Positions 42,355-51,818 of a stretch of 64,000 nt of DNA are shown here, piece by piece. Every line of letters starts with the position of its first letter. Position 1 is the stretch's first letter. The notes below the pieces were generated by a model, which worked only from the letters and a program-made list of their open reading frames with translations, made no database searches and was not told the DNA's origin. This DNA is from Sphingobacteriaceae bacterium (GTDB taxonomy: Bacteria; Bacteroidota; Bacteroidia; Sphingobacteriales; Sphingobacteriaceae), in contig JAGIAD010000028.1 in NCBI GenBank assembly GCA_017745075.1, positions 248,001 to 312,000 on the forward strand, read 5' to 3'. The position numbers and the translations under genes were made by a program.

Positions 42355-44961
42355 CTATTTCTTCTGTTCAGATAAAAAAGAAACCAATGAAGCCAGTTCT
42401 TCGTAAGACAATGAATTGGCTAAACCTTCAGGCATCATCGAATTTTCCATTTCCTTACGTGATAAAATATCGCTTGCTTTAATCGTAAAAACTTCGCCGG
42501 CAATATTGCGCAGCACTATTTTAGCTGCAGTTTCTTCGGTAATAAAGCCCATATAAGTACGATCGCCTTTAGCAGTAATCATCACAGTGGCAAAGCCCTG
42601 AGAGATAGAAGCACTAGGTTTTAAAATCGATTCTGCAATCTGTTCGCGGTTCATGATTGAACCGATCTGCCCCATAAACGGACCCTTCATTTTTTCGGTT
42701 TTGCTTAAGCTATGGCAGGCAATACAGCCCTGGTTATTAAAGATGTTCCTTCCTTTTAAAGGATCGCCCTGCAATTTGTTAATGGCTAAAAGCACATCTT
42801 CGATTGACGACTTACCAACCTGCCCCTTTTTGTTTTTAATTTTCTCCAAATCAATTTTAGGTTCTTCGGCTGTGGCAGTTTTTTCTTCTTCGGCAAATTC
42901 GGAAATATCCATTCTTTGACGGGAATTCAAATCAACATAAAATTGTTTTCCCTGTGCCCCTGCTTTTGCAGCCTCCTCTTTCAGAAATTTCTCAATAACA
43001 GGAGAACCTTCCCATGAAACAGCTTTGAAATAAGGTCCATGAGAATCAGGGCGTGTGCCCCACCACCAGGAAGCATCGTAGGCGATTTCTTTTTTATACA
43101 AACGGCCCAGGGTAACCAATATCTGCTGTTTCAATTTCTCATCTGTTGACTGTTTGTAGCTGGCAATTAAACCATTAACTACTTTTTCATCATGCATGTA
43201 ACGCAATGCCCAAAGTGCAAGTGTTGAGTTTTCAGTTTTAAGGGCTGCGAGTAGCGCATCAACAGCGTTAAGCTCAACCAAAGCACGTACTGCAAGGTGT
43301 GGCAAAATAATGGCTGAATTTGGTGTGGCATGCGGACCCTCCGTACCTTTTGCAGGGGCTGCAAATGAAGCCGGAACTTTAGTCTGTAAAAGTGCATTGG
43401 CAACTTCTGGCCTGCCCAGGCGGTTTAAACCAATAATCGAAGCGGCATGAACACGTGGCGAGGCATCTTTTAGTCCTTCTAAAAATGGTTCAACAGGTAC
43501 TTTATCAATGTAGGCTTTACGGTCGGCCAGTGCTTTTAAAGCATACTCTTTCAGCGCATTATCTTTGGTAAATCCGATTAAAGTTTCATTACCGTTTTCT
43601 TTGGTCAGCTGTGCATAGGTATACAAGCCAGCTATGCGGACATCGAGTGCTAAGCTTTGATCGGAAGTGGTTTTTAAAGCCGCTTCGATTGCCTGTTTAC
43701 TGTTTCGAGAAACCAGTTCCTGCGAGGCATTTAAACGCGCAACAGCACTGTTCGATTTTAATAATTCGGTTAACTTTTTAATAGAAAGTTTCTTCACATC
43801 CGGAAAAGCTTTATAAGTCCAGTTGTTTGGTACAGCGCGAACAATATAACCTTTATCAGGACTTCCTGAATAACCTGCACCATCCCAGGCCGAAAGATAA
43901 AGCCTTCCTGATCCATCCACATCCAGATCGGTAATCTGTGCAAGTTTGATAAACTCTTCATCTTTTTGCGTAAAAGTTGGCCCATCGGCAGTAACCCGGT
44001 GGATATACAGCATGCTTCTGCCCCAATCGGCCATCATGGGTACGTGGTTGTATTTTTCAGGCCAGTTCGGTTCATCCATAAATAAGGCACCGGTTCCCGA
44101 TCCGCCACCTAAATCGGCAAGTGCAGGGATAATTTCGTCGGTAAAATTCTGGAATAAAACCGGGTAACCATATTCTCCTGATTGGATATGATGCGAAAAG
44201 CGTACGTTCCATCCCCCACCGTCGTTGGTATTTTCCCTTGTGAAAACATTCATATATGGATCGATGGCTACATCGTATACATTACGCGTGCCATGTGTAA
44301 ATACCTCCATTTCTGTTCCATCAGGGCGTACACGCAAAATACCGCCGCCCAGCATGGTCAGTTTTTTACCTGAACGGTCTACTGCATCGTGAAAGCCAAA
44401 ATCGCCGACAGAAATGTAAATCCAGCCGTCGATCCCCATCCTGATCCCATTGGTGGCATGGTCGGTACCGCGCTCTCGGATATATTTTGCATTACTAATG
44501 TGTTCAATAAGGGGCTTTTCAGGACCATCGGCTTTTCCATCGCCATCTTTATCTTCGAAAACGACTAAATTCATGCCGGTAGCCTGCTTCGTTTCTTTAG
44601 AAAAAGTGGTATGTAATACAAACACCTGGCTTCCCTGTACAATGATACCGCGTGGATTATCTACTTCAGCAAAATCGATATGTTCATCCATTTTGCCATC
44701 GTTGTCTTTATCAATAAGTTTAAGGATATGGCCTTTGCCAGGCTCTTTACCCAGTGAGCCGATCATATCAACACCTACATACACCTCACCTGTTGGGGCA
44801 ACTGCCAAACAAGCGGGGCTTGGGGTAACATCTGGACCGGCAAAGTTGGTTATGGTTAATTCTGATGGTGGTACAGGCTGTACCTTCGGTTCGTGAAAAA
44901 AGCTCTTTATTCCAAAAAAGAACAAAGCGAAAGAAATTAAGCTAAGAGAAAATTTGATCAT
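42355..44961 (-). CDS. Sorbosone-dehydrogenase-like/HEAT/cytochrome c fusion protein
   Basis: The 868-residue exported protein combines three parts. Residues about 35-380 form a six-bladed PQQ-type sorbosone-dehydrogenase-like propeller (PVC-type). About 390-640 are HEAT-like helical repeats, and the last 130 residues form a c-type cytochrome with a CIACH haem motif near 742. Met ligands follow further on (MMPEGL). It starts with a membrane anchor or signal (MIKFSLSLISFALFFF). The architecture is known in Planctomycetes and Bacteroidota, where it is thought to oxidise sugars. It is the first gene of the two-gene unit with the heparinase-like protein. Confidence 0.88.
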   Translation of the reverse strand: MIKFSLSLISFALFFFGIKSFFHEPKVQPVPPSELTITNFAGPDVTPSPACLAVAPTGEVYVGVDMIGSLGKEPGKGHILKLIDKDNDGKMDEHIDFAEVDNPRGIIVQGSQVFVLHTTFSKETKQATGMNLVVFEDKDGDGKADGPEKPLIEHISNAKYIRERGTDHATNGIRMGIDGWIYISVGDFGFHDAVDRSGKKLTMLGGGILRVRPDGTEMEVFTHGTRNVYDVAIDPYMNVFTRENTNDGGGWNVRFSHHIQSGEYGYPVLFQNFTDEIIPALADLGGGSGTGALFMDEPNWPEKYNHVPMMADWGRSMLYIHRVTADGPTFTQKDEEFIKLAQITDLDVDGSGRLYLSAWDGAGYSGSPDKGYIVRAVPNNWTYKAFPDVKKLSIKKLTELLKSNSAVARLNASQELVSRNSKQAIEAALKTTSDQSLALDVRIAGLYTYAQLTKENGNETLIGFTKDNALKEYALKALADRKAYIDKVPVEPFLEGLKDASPRVHAASIIGLNRLGRPEVANALLQTKVPASFAAPAKGTEGPHATPNSAIILPHLAVRALVELNAVDALLAALKTENSTLALWALRYMHDEKVVNGLIASYKQSTDEKLKQQILVTLGRLYKKEIAYDASWWWGTRPDSHGPYFKAVSWEGSPVIEKFLKEEAAKAGAQGKQFYVDLNSRQRMDISEFAEEEKTATAEEPKIDLEKIKNKKGQVGKSSIEDVLLAINKLQGDPLKGRNIFNNQGCIACHSLSKTEKMKGPFMGQIGSIMNREQIAESILKPSASISQGFATVMITAKGDRTYMGFITEETAAKIVLRNIAGEVFTIKASDILSRKEMENSMMPEGLANSLSYEELASLVSFLSEQKK

Positions 44962-45428
44962 TTGTGTGTTATTGTTTCTTGGTTGGTTGTGTCGGTAAAC
45001 TTACAAAAAAATATAACTCTCCCAATGCCACAATTTTATGATGTTCTACCCGCTTATTATCCAATTATCTCATTTTTCACCAAATTCAAGCAAACTACCT
45101 GCTTTTAATCTACCAACAGCATTACAATTCTCAATTTTAAATTAATTTTTCACTTAGCTTTAAAGTAAAACAGCTTTACAAACGTCTTCTAAATTGAAGC
45201 TTGATTTAAATTCGGCCTAAAACTAAAATTCAAATGTTTTGGCACTACAATCCACAGTTATTAAGCTTCTAAACAATTAAAAAACAGGCAAATGAGCACA
45301 AAAAGTCATATAAAAGAGATAATTAAGCGATTTTATCACATTTTGGTAATTTATTTCTATAAACAATTGGTTCTAAGGAGATATTTTATTATATTTACTA
45401 AATCCAACACTCATTAAATCAGTACGTT
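44962..45428. other. AT-rich divergent intergenic region
   Basis: About 465 bp of very AT-rich DNA separate the sorbosone/cytochrome gene from the small membrane protein. It should hold both promoters, but I cannot fix a -7 or -33 box with confidence. No repeat, RNA or gene is seen. Confidence 0.35.
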
Positions 45429-45599
45429 ATGAAAAATATTTTTTATTTCTTCCTGACTGCCCTGATCTCCTCCATTGCGTTGTTGCTGACCAGGGATTCA
45501 TTTGAGCCCGAATTGGTTTACAGCACTGTGGTGTTAATATGGATTCTGTACATTTGGTACCATGTTTATGCTGCTGATAAGAGGAATTACAGCGAGTAG
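45429..45599 (+). CDS. Small membrane protein, 56 aa
   Basis: The ORF starts MKNIFYFFLTALISSIALLL and contains two predicted membrane segments (about 4-20 and 31-47) separated by a short polar loop, ending in a basic tail (DKRNYSE). It has an ATG and no overlap with another gene. I do not recognise the family. Its hydrophobicity pattern makes a real small membrane protein likely. Confidence 0.55.
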   Translation: MKNIFYFFLTALISSIALLLTRDSFEPELVYSTVVLIWILYIWYHVYAADKRNYSE

Positions 45600-45806
45600 T
45601 CTTTAACCAATCAAAGTTTAAAATCCCTGCTTAAATAGTTGCGGACGGAAACCTGGTGAGTTTAAAAGTCTACGATCGATTAGCCAGTTAGTAGTTTTCA
45701 ATTAGCAATCTTCAGTTAACCGTTTAACTACTTACATATTTTCTATTAAACAACTCACAGTCAAGTAACAATCCTTCACGAGCATAGTCATATAGAAAAA
45801 TTTGCT

Positions 45807-47045
45807 ATGAGAAGGTTATTCGAATCCCTTAGGTTTAAAAAACTTAGTCTTGTATCCCAAGGCATTTATATTTTACTGTTGATACTGGTCTGTTCATCAC
45901 CGATAATGGCACAACAGATAAAAAGAATTGATGGAACAACCATTAGTACGGACTCGCTAAACCATTACATACCAAAACTAATGGAAAAAGCTAAGGTTAC
46001 TGGTTTAGGTATTGCCATATTCAATCAGAACAAGGTATTATATAAAAATACTTTTGGCTATGCTGATGATGTAAAGAAAACCGCGCTAAAACCAACAGCT
46101 AATTTCTATGGGGCCTCCTTAAGTAAATGCATTTTTACCATGTTGGTAATGAAAATGGTTGAGCAGGGAAAATTGGATTTAGACAAACCTTTGCAACAGT
46201 ATTTACCCAAACCTATTTACGAATATAAAAAACAAACCAGGTGGCATGATGATTACAGCAGTCTGAAAAACGATCAACTGTATCAAAAAATAACTGCCAG
46301 AATGTGCCTCGATCATACTTCAGGTTTTCCTAACTGGAGATGGGACATAGCAGATCAGAAACTCAAGGTATTGCATGAACCCGGCTTGCACTATAGCTAT
46401 TCAGGCGAAGGCATGGTATACCTGCAGGTGGTACTTGAAAAAATGACCGGAAAATCTTTGGAGCAGCTCGCTGATGAACTGGTCTTCAACCCTTTAAGCA
46501 TGAAGAACTCTGCGTATACTTTTCTTCCTGCTTTCGAGAAAGATTATATCCTTGGTCACGATACCAAAGGTAAACCTTACGAAAAAGATAAAGATAATGA
46601 AGCCCGTTCGCCCAGTACACTCGAAACCACTTTTGATGATATGACACTTTTTATAGAAGGCTTAATGCAGAAGAAAGTGATTAATACCCATTCGACAAAT
46701 GAAATTTTTAAGCCTCAGATCCGGATACGTTCAGTTGAACAGATGGGACCATTATCAAGGAAAGATACCAATGCTTATGATAATCTCTCGCTGAGTTATG
46801 GTTTGGGCTTTGGTTTATTAAAATCTCCTTTTGGCTGGGGAGCCTTTAAAGAAGGGCATGGCGATGGCTTTCAACATTATATGATCATTTTTCCTAAACA
46901 AAAAATTGCCGTGTTAATTATGACGAATAGTGATAATGGAGAGAGTATTTTTAAAGAATTATTGGCACTCAGCATTGCTGATCAGTATACCCCATGGAAA
47001 TGGCAAAGGTATTTCCCTTATGATAGTGGAATGGCTAAGGACTAA
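45807..47045 (+). CDS. Serine hydrolase, class C beta-lactamase-like
   Basis: The 412-residue exported protein has the serine beta-lactamase/DD-peptidase fold. S-x-x-K is in GASLSKCIF near 101 (catalytic serine and lysine), the tyrosine motif is YSYSGEG near 195, and a HGDGFQH element near 352 stands in for the KTG box. A hydrophobic leader near residue 20-34 suggests export. Such proteins are mostly peptidases or esterases of unknown substrate; no ampR-like regulator is adjacent, so antibiotic resistance is not implied. Confidence 0.85.
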   Translation: MRRLFESLRFKKLSLVSQGIYILLLILVCSSPIMAQQIKRIDGTTISTDSLNHYIPKLMEKAKVTGLGIAIFNQNKVLYKNTFGYADDVKKTALKPTANFYGASLSKCIFTMLVMKMVEQGKLDLDKPLQQYLPKPIYEYKKQTRWHDDYSSLKNDQLYQKITARMCLDHTSGFPNWRWDIADQKLKVLHEPGLHYSYSGEGMVYLQVVLEKMTGKSLEQLADELVFNPLSMKNSAYTFLPAFEKDYILGHDTKGKPYEKDKDNEARSPSTLETTFDDMTLFIEGLMQKKVINTHSTNEIFKPQIRIRSVEQMGPLSRKDTNAYDNLSLSYGLGFGLLKSPFGWGAFKEGHGDGFQHYMIIFPKQKIAVLIMTNSDNGESIFKELLALSIADQYTPWKWQRYFPYDSGMAKD

Positions 47046-47079
47046 TAATAAACTTAACTTTATCCCCTATATTTATTTT

Positions 47080-47530
47080 TCGACCATTAAGAAATTGAGG
47101 GCATTAAGTTTAGGCTTTTATGAATGTACTAATAAATCTATAACCATAATAAGTTAATAAAACAAAGATTTAAACGATCGTGATAAACAATTTGGCTATC
47201 AATCATAACCTAATGAGCCAATAAATAATATTTTTTTTGACCATTAAGAAATTCAGGACATTAAGTTTTTTGAGGATACAAATGTCCTAATAAACTAATG
47301 ACCAATGAACCAATTACCATTAATAAGTTAATAAAATAAATATTTAAACGATCGCTATAAACAATTTGGCTATCAACCATGAACCAATGACTAATGAACT
47401 AATTACTAATAACCATTACAGAGTAAACAAAATAAAGATTTAAACGATCGCTATAAACAATTTGGCTATCAGCCATGAACCAATAAATCAATGACTAATG
47501 GCCAATAAACCAATAAACAGGCATCTGATA
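47080..47530. repeat. Cluster of 'CGATCGCTATAA' repeat units
   Basis: Three copies of TTTAAACGATCG(C/T)(T/G)ATAAACAATTTGGCTATCA occur at about 47171, 47345 and 47441, each followed by CATGAACCAAT-like words. Two further copies of GACCATTAAGAAATT(G/C)AGG(G/A)CATTAAG lie at 47082 and 47239, 157 bp apart. The units show wandering AT-rich spacing. The family also occurs at 9881-10020 and inverted at 56340-56440. Confidence 0.7.
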
Positions 47531-47589
47531 ACATAAACTTAACATCTAATACATTTCTTCTAGAGGCAGATCTTTTTATCTTTAACCGC

Positions 47590-48177
47590 ATGTACTGGTA
47601 CGAAGAAGAAGTTAAACAATTGGAAAGAAGGCATCGCTTAGACAGGGAGCATCCCGGGGTTATTTTCTATGGCAGCTCATCTATCCGCTTATGGAACAGT
47701 CTCGAAGATGATTTTGATTACATGAAGGTAACTAACTTAGGCTTTGGTGGTGCCACATTAGCTGCATGTGTATGGTTTTTTGAGCGGATCATGATCAACT
47801 ACAGGCCAAAGGCACTTGTAGTATACGCGGGCGACAACGACCTGGGAGATGGAAGAAACCCTGAGGAAATATTTATCTTTTTCCAGCAGTTGATGGTTAA
47901 AGTTAACCAGCAATTTGGCACACTACCCTGTTATTTTATTTCCTTAAAACCCAGCCTGAGCCGTTGGCAGATGGCCGACCAGTTCAGGTATACCAATAAC
48001 CTTATCGAAAGCGAAATTATTAAACTCGACAGCAATTGGAAATTTATTGATGTATTTAAAAAAATGCTCAATAAAGAAGGCAAACCAGACCCTGCGCTTT
48101 ACGATCATGACGGATTACATCTGAGCGAAGAAGGTTATCGTTTATGGGCAGCTACTGTTAAAGAAAAACTTGGTTAA
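47590..48177 (+). CDS. SGNH/GDSL-type esterase
   Basis: The 195-residue protein has the SGNH hydrolase blocks: GSSSIR near 27 (block I serine), NLGFGGATL near 51 (block II glycine), YAGDNDLGD near 79 (block III with asparagine), and YDHDGLHLSEEGY near 174 (block V with Asp and His). It has no signal peptide. The substrate is unknown, and the family covers acetylesterases, thioesterases and lipases. It is followed 66 bp on by another esterase gene. Confidence 0.9.
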   Translation: MYWYEEEVKQLERRHRLDREHPGVIFYGSSSIRLWNSLEDDFDYMKVTNLGFGGATLAACVWFFERIMINYRPKALVVYAGDNDLGDGRNPEEIFIFFQQLMVKVNQQFGTLPCYFISLKPSLSRWQMADQFRYTNNLIESEIIKLDSNWKFIDVFKKMLNKEGKPDPALYDHDGLHLSEEGYRLWAATVKEKLG

Positions 48178-48243
48178 TCATTACGCTTAATTAATATTTC
48201 GATAACATACATGCATTAATTTTCGCTCAAAGAATCGAGACCG

Positions 48244-48972
48244 ATGAACAGGGAATATCATAAATGGTTCAGTCACAATCTTCAACGGGATATGGAGCTG
48301 CTGGTTTTCGGTCATGCCGGAAGAGCAGTTATCTTTTTTCCGACCAGAATGGCCAGATTTTACGATTACGAAAACTGGGGAATTATCGCTTCGTTAAGTG
48401 CGCAGATTGAAAACGGTGAGCTGCAGATTTTTTGTGTGGATAGCATAGATGGCGAGAGTTTTTATAACGATGAGATATTTCCATCGGCAAGGATAGACCG
48501 GCACCTACAATATGAAAAATACCTGCTTGAAGAGGTATTATCGCTTATCTACCAAAAAAACCAGGGCAATTATGTAGAAACCGCTGGTTGCAGTATGGGC
48601 GCTTACCATGCCATAAACCTGGCCATGAAACACCCCTGGTTGTTTAAAAAAGCAGTTGGTATTAGTGGAAGGTATGATCTTACCGACAATATAGGCGATT
48701 TTAGAGACCTCCTGAACGGATTTCATAGCGATGAGGTTTATTTTAATATGCCGGCGCAGTATATCGCAAATTTAAATGATGATCGATTGCTATCAGCAGT
48801 CAGGAATATGGAAATTATTCTGGCTGTGGGCGAAACTGACCCATTTTTAAGCGGAAACCAGCACCTGAGCAGCTTACTGTGGCAGAAAGGTGTTCCCAAC
48901 CAGTTTCATACCTGGGAAAGTAACGCACACCGCCCCCATTATTGGCGCAAAATGGTACCAATGTACATTTAA
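48244..48972 (+). CDS. Alpha/beta-hydrolase esterase (esterase D-like)
   Basis: The 242-residue protein belongs to the esterase-D/putative esterase group. The nucleophile elbow is GCSMGAYHA near 115, and an acid (GETDPFLSG near 199) and histidine (NAHRPHYWRKM near 229) follow in order. No signal peptide. It follows the SGNH gene on the same strand, and the two may be co-transcribed. A role on esterified sugars is only a guess. Confidence 0.87.
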   Translation: MNREYHKWFSHNLQRDMELLVFGHAGRAVIFFPTRMARFYDYENWGIIASLSAQIENGELQIFCVDSIDGESFYNDEIFPSARIDRHLQYEKYLLEEVLSLIYQKNQGNYVETAGCSMGAYHAINLAMKHPWLFKKAVGISGRYDLTDNIGDFRDLLNGFHSDEVYFNMPAQYIANLNDDRLLSAVRNMEIILAVGETDPFLSGNQHLSSLLWQKGVPNQFHTWESNAHRPHYWRKMVPMYI

Positions 48973-49224
48973 TTGTAATAATCGCCTTATTAAGCGCCTC
49001 AACTCACTTCTGCCTACAGGCATTTAGATCTTCCGCCCGCTTCAACGGCATTGGGTATACGGCGGCCGTTAATGTAGTTTGTAATTCCCTCAACCCTATT
49101 TTCGAATGGATTAAGTTGAATAATCGAATGAAGCACAAAACTGATTGCCCAAACATTTTATCTTAACACTGGTTGAACAAGAAAACGTTAAGTTTGTACC
49201 TAAACAGATTAAAAGTTTAAAAAC

Positions 49225-50007
49225 ATGAAACAAGGATTATTAATAGATATGGATGGGGTGATTTATAGTGGAGAGGCGCTTATATCAGGAGCAGACAAAT
49301 TCATTAAAAACCTGATCGACGAGGCTATCCCTTTTGCATTCATGACCAATAACAGCCAAAGAACCCCATTAGAGGTTGTCAGGAAATTAAAGGGACTGGG
49401 AATAAAAGTTGAAGAAAGCCACGTATATACCAGTGCCATGGCCACGGCTAAATTTCTTTCAGACCAAAATCCAAAAGGCACTGCTTATGTGCTGGGAGAA
49501 GGTGGTTTACTAAGCAGTTTGCATGACCACGGTATTACCCTGGTAAATACAGACCCAGAATTTGTGGTATTGGGTGAAGGCAGAAATTTTACGCTCGAGA
49601 TGGTTCAAAGAGCAGTCGACATGATCCTTGCCGGAGCAAAATTTATCACCACCAACAGAGATCCCTCGCCTAAAAAACCCGGCTGGAACAACCTGGGCAT
49701 TGCGGCAACCACGGCCATGATTGAGGAGGCAACCGGAAGAAAAGCGTTCGTTACCGGTAAACCCAGCCCGGTGATGATGCGTTCGGCACGTAAATTTCTA
49801 GGATTAGAAACCAGCGAAACTACGGTTATTGGCGATACCATGGAAACGGATATTCAAGGTGGTGTTCAAATGGGTTACAAAACTATTTTAGTGCTTTCGG
49901 GCATATCAAGCAAAGATACCTTAGGGCATTATGCCTTTAAGCCGGAGATGATTGCAAGTTCTGTTGATGAAATTAAATTTCCGCTGCCATGGTGGGAAAA
50001 TAAATAG
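49225..50007 (+). CDS. HAD-IIA family phosphatase (NagD-like)
   Basis: The 260-residue cytoplasmic HAD hydrolase has motif I DMDGVIYSG at 8-16, motif II MTNNSQRTP near 41, motif III with K in FVTGKPSPVMM near 178, and motif IV VIGDTMETDIQGG near 199. It has the C2-type cap of NagD and p-nitrophenylphosphatase-like proteins. The natural substrate is unknown. It is monocistronic, convergent with the fucosidase operon. Confidence 0.93.
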   Translation: MKQGLLIDMDGVIYSGEALISGADKFIKNLIDEAIPFAFMTNNSQRTPLEVVRKLKGLGIKVEESHVYTSAMATAKFLSDQNPKGTAYVLGEGGLLSSLHDHGITLVNTDPEFVVLGEGRNFTLEMVQRAVDMILAGAKFITTNRDPSPKKPGWNNLGIAATTAMIEEATGRKAFVTGKPSPVMMRSARKFLGLETSETTVIGDTMETDIQGGVQMGYKTILVLSGISSKDTLGHYAFKPEMIASSVDEIKFPLPWWENK

Positions 50008-50299
50008 TTTTAGGATTTTCTGACCCCGACTTTGAAATTTAAATTGCTGTTGCTGACAACTAAAAAATTTAAAATTAAGATTGCGTAGAAACATCCATCG
50101 CTACGCAATCATTAATTAACCAAATAAATGCACTGACCAGGGTAAAACATCAGATAATCAGTCTGATATAAACTAGTACAGATGGTAAAATTCAGGCTCT
50201 AATCCAAAACCTGTAAAACCATGTTTTTACATTTAAATCTTAGATAGCTTATAACACTACAATTCTTCATCACCATAAAAGTAAATACCTTATTTCAGG

Positions 50300-51808
50300 C
50301 TACATTTTAGCATCCATTAACTTAGCTGCTTTTGCTTTTGGCGCTGTCAATTTCATTTTAATTACAAATGCCCTATCGGACTGAAAATCTTTTGGCAGTG
50401 TCAGATCGTAATAGGTATTCTTATCCAGATCCAATCCGATGTCTGATTGTTTTAACTCCAAACTTTTGTTATTGATTAAAAGCGCAGCTGTGCCAGGAAC
50501 TTGTGTGGCATTTTTAGGTACCGCAATGCGGATAATGCCATTTACCGGCCTGTTAAATACCGTTAAGTATAAATTATCTTCTTTTTGTGTAAAATAACCC
50601 AGTTTTGAAGGTGGTAACGCGGCATGCCGTACTCCATAAACCGCTTCGGCATTCTGTTTTACCCAATTGCCAATCTCTTTTGCAATCTTATCTTCTTCGG
50701 GATGCATGTTTCCATTCCCATCCGGACCAAAGTTTATTACAAAATTACCGTTCATTGATACCGACCGCATTAGCATATCCAACAAGTCATCAGTGGTTTT
50801 GGTATAAATTCCCGACCAATCTTTCATATATCCCCAACCATTTGGAGGAATAGTCATTACCGCGTCCCAATCATTACCATTTAGCCACTCGAACTCAGCC
50901 GGTAGTTTACGTTCCCAGCCCTGCTCATAATCGCCCAGTATATTGCCGTTTGAGTCAAAATGACGTGATCCATGCTCATCATTACGGAAACGGGAGCCGA
51001 TGATTAAACCAGGGTGTTTCTCACGGAGTTCTTTCTCCAGGTTGTAAGTAAATTCATATGCGCTTTTCCAGGAAGCATCCCAGGTGCCATCAAACCAGAA
51101 ACCTTTAATTTTAGGATAATTATGCAACTGTTCTAACAGCTGGTTACGGGTATAAGCCAGAAATTTATCGAATTTTGCTTTTTCTTCATCCGTTTTTGGC
51201 ACTCTGCTCATGTAATTTGGATTATTCCACTCCAGGATGGAAAAATACAGGTACACATCGATCCCCTCGGCCGTGTAAGCATCTACAACCTGTTTTACGA
51301 TATCTTTTTTATAAGGAGATGCTGAAATATTATATTCAGAATATTTGGTAGGCCAAAGTGCAAAGCCATCGTGATGTTTGGTGGTAAAAATAACATATTT
51401 AGCCCCCATATCTTTTGCCTGTTTAGCCCAGCGTTTAGCATCGAAATTTTTCGGATTAAACTGTTTATAGAGGTTATCGTAGGTATTTGTCCAATTTTGG
51501 GGTGCTGTTGGCCCGCTCCACGAACGGATCCACTCTGAAGCTGCTGCACCTCCCCTTGCACTTACCCCGTTCCATTCGTTGCCTGCGATAGAATAAATTC
51601 CCCAATGGATGAACTGGCCTAAGCCGTAACTACGGAAAGCTTGCATATCCGCATCGGTACGGTGAGGTGGTATTAGGCTACCATATTTCACTTCAACCTC
51701 TTTGGAAGGTTGTTTTTTAGGCCCCGTCCACTGTGCATTTGCCTGGTTTACAACAGCTGTGGCAGCAATTGCAAGCCATATATATTTTAGTTTATTTTTC
51801 ATATTCAA
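50300..51808 (-). CDS. GH29 alpha-L-fucosidase, PUL enzyme B
   Basis: The 502-residue exported GH29 enzyme has a signal peptide ending near VNQANAQ. It has the FIHWGIYSI entry motif near 68, TTKHHDGFALWPTKYSEYN near 142, and WFDGTWDA near 238 with the probable nucleophile aspartate. A C-terminal beta domain starts near 400. It is the last gene of the GH29-GH20-GH29 trio, 10 bp after the GH20 stop, and so of the whole PUL. It differs in length and loops from the trio's other fucosidase, so the two probably cut different fucose linkages. Confidence 0.94.
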   Translation of the reverse strand: MNMKNKLKYIWLAIAATAVVNQANAQWTGPKKQPSKEVEVKYGSLIPPHRTDADMQAFRSYGLGQFIHWGIYSIAGNEWNGVSARGGAAASEWIRSWSGPTAPQNWTNTYDNLYKQFNPKNFDAKRWAKQAKDMGAKYVIFTTKHHDGFALWPTKYSEYNISASPYKKDIVKQVVDAYTAEGIDVYLYFSILEWNNPNYMSRVPKTDEEKAKFDKFLAYTRNQLLEQLHNYPKIKGFWFDGTWDASWKSAYEFTYNLEKELREKHPGLIIGSRFRNDEHGSRHFDSNGNILGDYEQGWERKLPAEFEWLNGNDWDAVMTIPPNGWGYMKDWSGIYTKTTDDLLDMLMRSVSMNGNFVINFGPDGNGNMHPEEDKIAKEIGNWVKQNAEAVYGVRHAALPPSKLGYFTQKEDNLYLTVFNRPVNGIIRIAVPKNATQVPGTAALLINNKSLELKQSDIGLDLDKNTYYDLTLPKDFQSDRAFVIKMKLTAPKAKAAKLMDAKM

Positions 51809-51818
51809 ATTTTGTGTG

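Noticed and set aside
45807..47045. Serine hydrolase as an AmpC-type resistance enzyme
   Set aside because: Only the S-x-x-K and tyrosine motifs fit. The KTG box is replaced and no ampR is near, so a resistance call would be over-reading.
47046..47589. CRISPR-like array in the repeat-rich stretch
   Set aside because: Unit spacing is irregular (157, 174 and 96 bp), units are degenerate, and no cas gene is present.
48942..49166. 74-codon ORF overlapping the esterase end, possibly a decayed gene
   Set aside because: The GYTAAVNVVC-like part looked briefly like an enzyme remnant, but I could not match it to a family, and the first part is a shadow of the esterase.
50212..50231. Terminator between the HAD gene and the fucosidase operon
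   Set aside because: The TGTAAAA/TTTTACA stem is only 7 bp, AT-rich, and has no adjoining T run on the side needed.
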